Shown here piece by piece: positions 1-5,365 of a DNA stretch of 5,458 nucleotides. Each line of letters opens with the position of its first letter. Position 1 is the stretch's first letter. The notes under the pieces are model-generated. The model ran no database searches. It was given only the letters and a program-made list of their open reading frames with translations, and had not been told where the DNA came from. A program made the translations under genes and the position numbers. The stretch spans positions 1-5,458 of the forward strand of contig JASLGC010000267.1 of assembly GCA_030150335.1 (NCBI GenBank), in the 5' to 3' direction. The DNA is from Flavobacterium sp. (GTDB lineage Bacteria > Bacteroidota > Bacteroidia > Flavobacteriales > Flavobacteriaceae).

Positions 1-44
1 CCTGAACGTGTATCTTTGCTACCTGTATTTGTATATTTTTTCAT
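1..44 (-). CDS. Transketolase, C-terminal subunit (5' end only)
   Basis: This is the first 14 codons, reading MKKYTNTGSKDTRS, of a minus-strand gene that continues beyond the left edge. It lies 22 bp downstream of the transketolase N-terminal subunit gene on the same strand, which is where the C-terminal (pyrimidine-binding and C-terminal domain) half is found in organisms with a split transketolase. The opening resembles the usual start of that subunit in Bacteroidota. The leader TAATTAGAATCAAT is A-rich with no Shine-Dalgarno sequence, as is normal in this phylum. The two subunits together would form the active thiamine-diphosphate enzyme of the non-oxidative pentose phosphate pathway. The call rests on gene order and a short N-terminal match, so the family domain itself is not visible. 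Confidence 0.85.
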   Translation of the reverse strand, partial: MKKYTNTGSKDTRS

Positions 45-66
45 ATTGATTCTAATTAAATAAGGA

Positions 67-918
67 TTAATAATCTCCAAAAGAAGTTTCTGGATTTTGT
101 TTAAAAGCTTCTTCTAATTGAGCATCGTTAGGTGCTTTACCATGCCAAGCATGAGTACCCATCATGAAGTCAACTCCGTTACCCATTTCTGTATGTAATA
201 ACACACAAACTGGTTTTCCGTTTCCTGTTTTAGCTTTTGCTTCTTCGTATCCTTTTAGAATAGAATCGATATCATTACCTTTTTCTATTTCAATAACATC
301 CCATCCAAATGCTTCAAACTTAGCTTTTACTGATCCTAAGTCTAATACTTTATCTGTTGGTCCGTCAATTTGTTTTCCGTTTAAGTCAACTGTTGCAATT
401 AAGTTATCTACTTTTTTAGCAGATGCATACATCATTGCTTCCCAGTTTTGTCCTTCTTGTAACTCACCATCACCTAATAAAACGTAAACTAAATGATTGT
501 CTTTATTTAATTTCTTAGCTTGAGCTGCTCCTAAAGCTACAGATAATCCTTGTCCTAATGATCCAGATGCCATACGTATTCCTGGTAAGTGGTCATGAGT
601 CGTAGGGTGTCCTTGTAATCTTGTATTTATTTTTCTGAATGTAGCTAACTCGCTTACTGGAAAATATCCACTTCTTGCTAATACGCTATAAAAAACTGGA
701 GAAATGTGTCCGTTTGATAAAAAGAAAAGGTCTTCATCTTTTCCGTTCATTTCAAACCCTTCTTTTCTGTCCATTAATCGTTGATACAGAGTCACTAAAA
801 ACTCAGCACATCCTAATGATCCTCCTGGGTGCCCAGAATTTACAGCATGAACCATTCTAAGAATGTCTCTTCTTACTTGAGTAGTTAACTCTGCTAATTG
901 TTGTGTGTTCGGTTTCAT
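67..918 (-). CDS. Transketolase, N-terminal subunit
   Basis: The 283-residue protein corresponds to the thiamine-diphosphate (PP-domain) half of transketolase, which moves two-carbon ketol units between sugar phosphates in the cytoplasm. Visible family features are HPGG at residues 30-33, the SNGH motif at 68-71, GSLGQGL at 119-125, and the cofactor motif from GDG (149-151) through EG and EA to N180, with QIDG at 183-186. D150 and N180 are the expected magnesium ligands. The length fits a stand-alone N-terminal subunit, and the missing half begins 22 bp downstream, so this is a natural split and not a truncation. The ATG at 918 follows an A-rich leader and sits about 27 bp downstream of a TATATTTG promoter element. 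The two genes are probably cotranscribed. Confidence 0.96.
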   Translation of the reverse strand: MKPNTQQLAELTTQVRRDILRMVHAVNSGHPGGSLGCAEFLVTLYQRLMDRKEGFEMNGKDEDLFFLSNGHISPVFYSVLARSGYFPVSELATFRKINTRLQGHPTTHDHLPGIRMASGSLGQGLSVALGAAQAKKLNKDNHLVYVLLGDGELQEGQNWEAMMYASAKKVDNLIATVDLNGKQIDGPTDKVLDLGSVKAKFEAFGWDVIEIEKGNDIDSILKGYEEAKAKTGNGKPVCVLLHTEMGNGVDFMMGTHAWHGKAPNDAQLEEAFKQNPETSFGDY

Positions 919-945
919 ATTTTAACAATAGAATTATTCGTCTTA

Positions 946-953
946 CAAATATA
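946..953 (-). promoter_or_regulatory. Predicted -7 promoter element for the transketolase operon
   Basis: Reading the minus strand, TATATTTG matches the Bacteroidota -7 consensus TAnnTTTG exactly and lies 27 bp before the ATG, giving a leader of about 20 nt. No TTG lies at the usual -33 spacing; the nearest upstream one, at 985-987, is 31 bp away. The short palindrome GAATTATTC (931-939) would overlap the predicted transcription start. The element match is direct; its activity is inferred. Confidence 0.55.
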
Positions 954-995
954 AGATTTATTTACTGTTTACGCCTATTTTCAGCAACCAATATG

Positions 996-1011
996 TAGGA
1001 TTCTCATCCTA
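996..1011. repeat. Short perfect inverted repeat TAGGAT-TCTC-ATCCTA
   Basis: Six-base arms (996-1001 and 1006-1011) flank a 4-base loop. The element lies about 45 bp upstream of the transketolase -7 element, so it could be an operator or a small hairpin. Its right arm is also the start of a 12-bp direct repeat, ATCCTATTTAAT, at 1006-1017 and 1102-1113. A chance occurrence in AT-rich DNA cannot be excluded. Confidence 0.35.
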
Positions 1012-1362
1012 TTTAATCCGAAAATAGCTTTTTTAAAATAAATTATTTCGCTCCGTTTATTCAATCAATCTCATTTTAAAATAATTCTAAAAATTCAGAA
1101 AATCCTATTTAATACACATTGTCAACTGAACTCCATTGCTCTGCTTTTTCTCAATTAAAGGTGTTATCATAAAGTAACTCTTTCTCCTACATAATGTTTA
1201 GAAAAGACATGTTTACTATAATCATATCAATTCAAAAACAAGGATGCTAAACTCTACTATAAAACAAGACATCGTTTTCATACACACCATTGAAAATTAC
1301 AATTGAATTAAAATCTAAAACCATAGAAATTGTATTCTTAAAAGTTATCCTTCTTTCTTTAC

Positions 1363-1458
1363 TATAATCCGACACTCATTCGACCATCCTCTGACTATTG
1401 TTCGACAAAATACCCCTCAGCCCAGTATTGTCGGACTATTGTCAGACCATTGTCGGAG
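1363..1458. repeat. Array of 11-bp repeats, consensus TATTGTCGGAC
   Basis: Three adjacent units are nearly identical: TATTGTCGGAC (1426-1436), TATTGTCAGAC (1437-1447) and CATTGTCGGAG (1448-1458). Upstream, after a 19-bp interruption (1407-1425), four more abutting 11-base blocks all end in GAC: TATAATCCGAC (1363-1373), ACTCATTCGAC (1374-1384), CATCCTCTGAC (1385-1395) and TATTGTTCGAC (1396-1406). The last differs from the consensus at two positions; the other three are more diverged. Two units contain the odd-centred dyad GTCnGAC. The period is about one DNA helical turn and is not a multiple of three, so it does not look like coding sequence. The array is clearly richer in G+C than its flanks. 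A multi-site protein-binding array, an iteron-like element or a structured RNA are possible; the role is unknown. Confidence 0.7.
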
Positions 1459-1673
1459 AATCGCGTTGTAAGCCTTAAAAACACTGAGGTTGTTTACAAA
1501 TCGATTTAGCAGTAAATAAACACTATTTTTCTGTAAAAATAAAAACAAAACTCTATAAATCAACGCTTTACACATAAATATTTACATTAAAAGTAAGATA
1601 AAAAAGAAACTAAACTTTGTTGTTTTTTAGACAAAAATGAAGCGAAAAAAGACTTTTTGAACCAACTTTATCA

Positions 1674-1691
1674 TCAAAAAGGGGGTTTTGA
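1674..1691. repeat. Inverted repeat TCAAAA-AGGGGG-TTTTGA
   Basis: Perfect 6-base arms flank a G-rich 6-base centre, roughly 175 bp upstream of the ABC ATPase start. It could be a weak hairpin or an operator. The run of five A then five G then four T stands out in the surrounding sequence. There is no independent support for function. Confidence 0.35.
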
Positions 1692-1830
1692 CACTAAAAT
1701 AAACAGCTTTTATAGATATAGATAAGCATTTCCTGTAATAGCTTTAACGATGATTACTTACTAAACATAGACTTATTTATCAATTGCCATTAAGTTTAAG
1801 GTTGTTGTTTTTTCTTAGCAACTAATTAAG

Positions 1831-1838
1831 TATTTTTA
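1831..1838 (+). promoter_or_regulatory. Weak candidate -7 element for the ABC ATPase gene
   Basis: TATTTTTA matches TAnnTTTG at all but the last base and lies 26 bp before the ATG. TTG at 1805-1807 is 23 bp upstream, at the long end of plausible -33 spacing. The match is imperfect, and AT-rich sequence yields such hits easily. Confidence 0.25.
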
Positions 1839-1864
1839 GACTTTTAAAAACTATAATCTTCTGT

Positions 1865-2650
1865 ATGCACACTCCCATTCTACAAACGAACAACCTAACT
1901 ATCGGCTATAAACATACCAAAAAGGGTACTACTGCTATTCAAGAAAATGTGAATATCCGATTGGAAAAAGGAAAACTAATTTCTTTGGTTGGGATAAATG
2001 GGATTGGAAAATCGACATTACTTCGCACTTTATGTGCCAATCAAAAGCCTATTGATGGAGAGGTGATTTTGAACGACAAACCCCTTGCTGATTACTCGAA
2101 TAGTGAGCTTGCTAAAATTATTAGTGTGGTACTAACCGAGAGAATCCCTCTTTCTGACCTTTCGGTTAGGGAATTGATTCAAATAGGAAGAACTCCTTAT
2201 TTAAACCACTACAGCTCGATGTCTGAGGAGGATTTGCATTGGGTGGAAAAAGCAATTGCATTAACAGAAATCAATGAATTGACGGATAAAAAAATTGACC
2301 AATTGAGTGATGGTCAACTACAGCGCGTTTTGATTGCAAGAGCATTGGCTCAAAATACGCCTATCATTATCCTTGATGAACCAACAAATCACTTGGATCT
2401 ACATCACAAAGTGGCTTTGTTTAAATTGCTAAAAAAACTGGTTCAAGAGGAAGATAAGGCTATTCTATTTTCAAGCCATGATATGGACTTGGCAATTCAA
2501 CTGAGTGATGAAATTATTGTCTTGAAAAAGGGCTATAACACGCAAGACAAAACGGATACATTAATTGAACAAGGTGTTTTTGATAATTTCTTTGAGGACG
2601 ATAACCTTGTGTTTAATCGCCCTCAAAAAAGGTTTATGCTTAATCTTTAG
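1865..2650 (+). CDS. ABC transporter ATP-binding protein, FecE/BtuD-like (iron chelate, haem or cobalamin uptake)
   Basis: This 261-residue cytoplasmic ATPase would power an inner-membrane importer. It shows an aromatic A-loop residue Y15, Walker A GINGIGKST at 43-51, signature LSDGQ at 147-151, Walker B IIILDEP ending near residue 173, D-loop NHLD at 175-178 and switch histidine H205. The VxELIxIGRTPY stretch (101-112) is characteristic of the FecE/HmuV/BtuD branch that serves iron-siderophore, haem and vitamin B12 permeases. The usual Q-loop glutamine appears replaced in VVLTE (88-92), and the signature has D in place of the second-last G. No permease or binding-protein gene adjoins it, so the substrate cannot be assigned and partners must be encoded elsewhere. 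The gene follows a long non-coding region, and its last 11 bp overlap the converging transporter gene. The ATG at 1865 gives a full-length N-terminus. Confidence 0.88.
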   Translation: MHTPILQTNNLTIGYKHTKKGTTAIQENVNIRLEKGKLISLVGINGIGKSTLLRTLCANQKPIDGEVILNDKPLADYSNSELAKIISVVLTERIPLSDLSVRELIQIGRTPYLNHYSSMSEEDLHWVEKAIALTEINELTDKKIDQLSDGQLQRVLIARALAQNTPIIILDEPTNHLDLHHKVALFKLLKKLVQEEDKAILFSSHDMDLAIQLSDEIIVLKKGYNTQDKTDTLIEQGVFDNFFEDDNLVFNRPQKRFMLNL

Positions 2651-3638
2651 TAGTACTATTGTGTCTTTTATTCTTTAAGACATTCTCTATAGTCCACTTG
2701 ATTTGATGTTCGAAAGCATCTTTTCTAAAAGGACATTCTTGCTTTGAACAAATCTTACAAGAAAACGTTTTACAGTCGTCCATGTGCACAAACAACTCAA
2801 GTTCTTCTCCGAATTTGTCAACAATTTCCTTTTCTAATATCTCGACTTCCCTATGTCCTTCAACGATGTTGAAATACCATGGCACGGTCATGTGACAGTC
2901 AAAGTGAAGTACGGTTCCGTATTTTATAATTCTAAGATTGTGTAAGTCTATCCAATTCTCACGTCTGTGTTCTTGCAGATAATCAACTACTTCGTTTAAT
3001 AAGATTTCATCTGTTTCATCCATGATACCGGAGATAGCACCACGTACAATTTTATAACCTGTTACCATGATTATCAAAGCGAATAACAATGCTACTCCAC
3101 TATCTAACCATTGGAATCCGGTAAAGTATAACAAGATTAATCCAATGATAATACCGATGGTAGAATAGGTATCTGATTGTAGGTGTTTTCCACTTGCGAT
3201 TAGGGCTAATGATTTATTCTTTTCTCCTTTCTTAACTGCATACCATCCTAATATATAGTTGATAACAGCAGTAATTCCTACTAAATAAATCCCGTAATCT
3301 AACTTGCCAACAGGGTGTGGATCCATCAAATTTCGAACAGCTTCTACTATAATGATAATTCCGGCAAGCATAATCATCCCCCCTTCTAATGTGGCAGAGA
3401 TAAACTCTACTTTTCCATGTCCGTAAGGGTGATTTCGGTCTCTTGGTAAAGAGGATAAGTAAAGGCTGTATAATCCTACAAAACCACTTACTACATTGAT
3501 AACGCTTTCTAAAGCGTCTGTCAATATGGCTACGGAGTTGGTTAAATACCATGCTAAAACTTTTATTAAAAATAAAAGTACTCCAACTGTAGCTACAATC
3601 TTTTGAAATTGATAATTCTCTTTTGCCTTTGTATTCAT
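2640..3638 (-). CDS. Cation diffusion facilitator family transporter with a four-cysteine tail
   Basis: This 332-residue inner-membrane protein belongs to the CDF family (COG0053-type divalent metal efflux, usually zinc, iron or manganese in exchange for protons). Hydrophobic segments fall near residues 14-32, 36-62, 80-100, 115-135, 158-174 and 178-198, giving the expected six helices. The second helix carries LTDALESVINV (D41, N48), followed by a conserved HPYGHGKVE loop at 70-78. The fifth helix begins with HLQSD (H152, D156), the usual transport-site pair. The cytoplasmic domain keeps candidate metal ligands H245, H249, H262, H285 and D287. An added tail has C289, C294, C297 and C302, spaced C-x4-C-x2-C-x4-C. 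The substrate metal is not determined. The gene starts 10 bp after the pseudouridine synthase stop, implying cotranscription, and its stop overlaps the end of the converging ABC ATPase gene. Confidence 0.93.
   Translation of the reverse strand: MNTKAKENYQFQKIVATVGVLLFLIKVLAWYLTNSVAILTDALESVINVVSGFVGLYSLYLSSLPRDRNHPYGHGKVEFISATLEGGMIMLAGIIIIVEAVRNLMDPHPVGKLDYGIYLVGITAVINYILGWYAVKKGEKNKSLALIASGKHLQSDTYSTIGIIIGLILLYFTGFQWLDSGVALLFALIIMVTGYKIVRGAISGIMDETDEILLNEVVDYLQEHRRENWIDLHNLRIIKYGTVLHFDCHMTVPWYFNIVEGHREVEILEKEIVDKFGEELELFVHMDDCKTFSCKICSKQECPFRKDAFEHQIKWTIENVLKNKRHNSTTKD
2662..2682 (+). terminator. Possible weak terminator hairpin after the ABC ATPase gene
   Basis: TGTCTT (2662-2667) and AAGACA (2677-2682) are perfect inverted arms around a 9-base loop, starting 12 bases after the ATPase stop. 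The downstream bases TTCTCTAT are only partly U-rich, and the stem is AT-heavy. It lies inside the 3' end of the opposing transporter gene, so the transcripts overlap. An 8-bp palindrome, TAGTACTA, sits just before it at 2651-2658. Confidence 0.25.
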
Positions 3639-3648
3639 ATCAATAATC

Positions 3649-4218
3649 TTATAACTGTTCGATTTCTATTACTTCCCCCACTTGCATGCCTTTTAATGAT
3701 ACGTCTCCAATGCGAACACGTACTAATCTCAAGGTTGCAAAGCCTACGTGAGCAGTCATTTTTCGTACTTGTCTAAACTTTCCTTCTGTAAGTACAAGTC
3801 GAACCCAACTTGTAGGTCCATGTCTTTCATCTCTGATTCTTCTGCCTTCCCCTACCCAATCAGGTAATTCAGATAATCGCTCAACTTCACATGGTTTAGT
3901 CATATATTTTTCACCTTTGACTCCGATTAAAACACCATTGCGCATTTGCTCTACTGCTGCTTCTGTTATTTCCCCATCTACTTGCGCATAGTACTCTTTT
4001 TCATAATGAGCACTTCTAACGCGTTCACTGGCCATTCCGTCTGTCGTTAAAAATAGCAAGCCTTCTGAATTTTCGTCTAACCTTCCGATAGCCATTGTCC
4101 CTTCAGGAAAATCGTATAGTTCCCCAAGTTTGTGCTTGGTTCTTTTCTTTTCGTAAATAAATTGGCTGATGTATCCGTGTGGTTTGTATAACAAAAAATG
4201 TCTGTGCTTTTGCTCCAT
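3649..4218 (-). CDS. rRNA pseudouridine synthase, RsuA/RluE type without S4 domain
   Basis: At 189 residues this is a compact cytoplasmic enzyme that isomerises a uridine in ribosomal RNA to pseudouridine. It shows KPHGY at 12-16 and the catalytic motif GRLDENSEGLLFLTTDG at 45-61, with D48 as the predicted nucleophile. KEYYAQVDG lies at 74-82, and the substrate-contact motif EGKFRQVRKM at 145-154 is followed by LRLVRVRIG. The protein begins directly at the catalytic domain, with no N-terminal S4 RNA-binding domain. This matches RluE, which in E. coli modifies U2457 of 23S rRNA, more than RsuA, RluB or RluF. Assignment to that exact site is by analogy. It is the first gene of a probable two-gene operon with the downstream cation transporter and has an exact -7 promoter match 36 bp upstream. 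Confidence 0.93.
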   Translation of the reverse strand: MEQKHRHFLLYKPHGYISQFIYEKKRTKHKLGELYDFPEGTMAIGRLDENSEGLLFLTTDGMASERVRSAHYEKEYYAQVDGEITEAAVEQMRNGVLIGVKGEKYMTKPCEVERLSELPDWVGEGRRIRDERHGPTSWVRLVLTEGKFRQVRKMTAHVGFATLRLVRVRIGDVSLKGMQVGEVIEIEQL

Positions 4219-4253
4219 TTTTACTTGTGGTCTATTGTGTGAATAACAAGCGG

Positions 4254-4261
4254 CAAAGGTA
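4254..4261 (-). promoter_or_regulatory. Predicted -7 promoter element for the pseudouridine synthase-transporter operon
   Basis: On the minus strand, TACCTTTG matches the Bacteroidota TAnnTTTG consensus exactly and lies 36 bp before the ATG at 4218. No TTG occurs at the standard -33 distance; the nearest upstream one (4271-4273) is only 9 bp away. It separates this operon from the hydrolase gene that ends at 4337. Confidence 0.5.
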
Positions 4262-4336
4262 AAGATTAATCAATCGTCTATTATTAGGATTCTATTATAA
4301 TTTATTGGTAAAACATTTAATAACTTCTAAAAGCTC

Positions 4337-5164
4337 TTATTTTTTCGCTAAATTTTCATCAAAGAATTTGTCAATGGCTTCTATATATCGCTGTCCATGA
4401 TATTCGTTTGACAAGGCTTGAAATCCTTGTAAATGGGATCCTTTATAAAAAATAAGTTCATTTTTAGGATTTAAAAACTTCGCTCTCCTACTCTCGTCAG
4501 GCGTTGTTAATCCATCTCGATCTCCTGCTATCAAAAGCATGGGCAGGGATAATCTGCTAAGTGCATTTTCATAGTCATTTGCACTCGGTGGCAATTTATA
4601 GTCTTGTTCTAAGTATTCCTTAATTCTCCCTACAATGACTTTAGGACTATATACAAATCCTTCGGCTACCATGTAGTCAAATTTATCCTGACTGTATAAA
4701 AGTGTAGCGGGTATGCTTCCCATTGATAATGCCCAAACTCCTACTGGTTGATTAAATCTCGTTTTGGTATAATCTACTACCGCTTTCAAATCGGTTACAA
4801 ATTCGTCATAATAAAGTGTTTTGCTATCCATCTCAAATGCTTGGCTTTCTCCATATCCACGGTAGTCAAACATAACTATGGTATAGCCGTGCTTTACCAT
4901 TTCCAATACTTGACGTACGTAATAAGACATATTTCCACTATCACCATAAGCCAACACAAATACTCTGTGTTTGTCCACTTCTTTTGCAGGCATACACAAC
5001 CAACTTTTTAGCGTGAAGTCGTCTTCCGTTTTTATTTCAACGGCTTCAAAAGAGATATTGGAAACTGAATTTAAAGGATGATCTACATATTCTTTGATGG
5101 GTTCTACTGCCCACGAGAGTGTAGTCAATAATAGAAATAGTAGGATTAGACTCTTTTTTATCAT
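4337..5164 (-). CDS. Exported alpha/beta hydrolase (serine esterase or peptidase-like)
   Basis: The 275-residue protein begins with a typical signal peptide: KK, a leucine-rich core and SWA at 17-19, with cleavage expected after A19. It should therefore act in the periplasm or outside the cell; no lipoprotein cysteine is seen. The alpha/beta hydrolase fold is supported by FDYRGYGES (99-107), the nucleophile elbow ALSMGS with S147, an acid at D217 in GDRDGLTTP, and H244 in GSHLQGF. The substrate is unknown; similar folds act as esterases, lipases and peptidases. The open frame extends upstream to a TTG at 5188, but that codon lies inside the predicted -7 promoter element and would put eight residues before the signal peptide. 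I therefore place the start at the ATG at 5164. It appears to be transcribed alone and is divergent from the peptidase T gene. Confidence 0.88.
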   Translation of the reverse strand: MIKKSLILLFLLLTTLSWAVEPIKEYVDHPLNSVSNISFEAVEIKTEDDFTLKSWLCMPAKEVDKHRVFVLAYGDSGNMSYYVRQVLEMVKHGYTIVMFDYRGYGESQAFEMDSKTLYYDEFVTDLKAVVDYTKTRFNQPVGVWALSMGSIPATLLYSQDKFDYMVAEGFVYSPKVIVGRIKEYLEQDYKLPPSANDYENALSRLSLPMLLIAGDRDGLTTPDESRRAKFLNPKNELIFYKGSHLQGFQALSNEYHGQRYIEAIDKFFDENLAKK

Positions 5165-5185
5165 GACGCATAAATTGATATCATT

Positions 5186-5193
5186 CAAATATA
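5186..5193 (-). promoter_or_regulatory. Predicted -7 promoter element for the hydrolase gene
   Basis: On the minus strand, TATATTTG is an exact TAnnTTTG match and identical to the element before the transketolase operon. It lies 21 bp before the ATG at 5164, giving a leader of roughly 15 nt. It contains the in-frame TTG that would otherwise be an alternative start, which argues against that start. No TTG is found at the usual -33 distance. Confidence 0.5.
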
Positions 5194-5194
5194 C

Positions 5195-5209
5195 AACAAT
5201 TCGATTGTT
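5195..5209. promoter_or_regulatory. Candidate operator: inverted repeat AACAAT-TCG-ATTGTT
   Basis: Perfect 6-base arms flank a 3-base centre, one base upstream of the hydrolase -7 element and so between it and the -33 position. A protein bound here could block or help RNA polymerase. It lies 127 bp from the peptidase T promoter element, so an effect on that gene is less likely. The dyad is direct observation; regulation is inferred, and a chance origin is possible. Confidence 0.35.
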
Positions 5210-5335
5210 CTCATTTATTGACTTATCTTTATTGAATGACCTGTAAAAAGTTAAAAATTAATTAAGATTAGCTATCTAAACACTTACACAGTGAATATCG
5301 TTGCTTATTTATAATGGGATAACACTTTAAATCCT

Positions 5336-5343
5336 TACTTTTG
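5336..5343 (+). promoter_or_regulatory. Predicted -7 promoter element for the peptidase T gene
   Basis: TACTTTTG matches TAnnTTTG exactly and ends 22 bp before the ATG at 5366. The nearest upstream TTG, at 5301-5303, is 32 bp away, too far for a standard -33 element. The leader after the predicted start is A-rich and lacks a Shine-Dalgarno sequence. Confidence 0.5.
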
Positions 5344-5365
5344 TTACTATAAAAACTTATACATT

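Larger units (their letters stand above)
919..1864. other. Long intergenic region without a convincing gene
   Basis: About 945 bases separate the divergent transketolase and ABC ATPase genes, far more than the other gaps here (10-201 bp). It is AT-rich and dense with stops in all frames. It contains the minus-strand transketolase promoter at its left end, an inverted repeat at 996-1011, several 12-bp direct repeats, the 11-bp repeat array at 1363-1458, and an inverted repeat with a G-rich centre at 1674-1691. Only tiny open frames are present. One is a 21-codon minus-strand frame (1105-1170) preceded at some distance by AGGAG; another is a 7-codon plus-strand frame at 1637. Neither is convincing as a gene. 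A small RNA, a decayed gene or a long regulatory region are all possible. Confidence 0.6.

Noticed and set aside
164..487. A 107-codon plus-strand open frame inside the transketolase gene
   Set aside because: It is antisense to a strongly supported transketolase frame and resembles no known protein.
1105..1170. A 21-codon minus-strand frame preceded at some distance by AGGAG
   Set aside because: Too short, no recognisable product, the AGGAG is about 14 bases from the ATG, and Bacteroidota rarely rely on Shine-Dalgarno pairing.
1363..1458. CRISPR array
   Set aside because: The repeats are only 11 bp and directly abutting without spacers, and no cas gene is present.
1637..1660. A 7-codon plus-strand frame, MKRKKTF, as a leader peptide
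   Set aside because: No attenuator-type hairpins follow it, it is over 200 bp from the ATPase gene, and such frames occur by chance.
1641..1660. A-run followed by T-run (AAAAAAGACTTTTTGA) as an intrinsic terminator
   Set aside because: The loop would be about one base, the stem has almost no G-C pairs, and no gene ends upstream of it.
1688..1716. Sigma-70-like TTGACA with 17-bp spacing to TATAGA
   Set aside because: The Bacteroidota housekeeping sigma factor recognises a different motif (TTG and TAnnTTTG), and the -10 hexamer is only a 4 of 6 match.
3232..3552. A 106-codon minus-strand frame inside the cation transporter gene
   Set aside because: It is a shifted reading of the transporter gene; its sequence shows none of the regular features of a protein domain.
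4748..5011. An 87-codon plus-strand frame inside the hydrolase gene
   Set aside because: It is antisense to the hydrolase and has no recognisable domain or start context.
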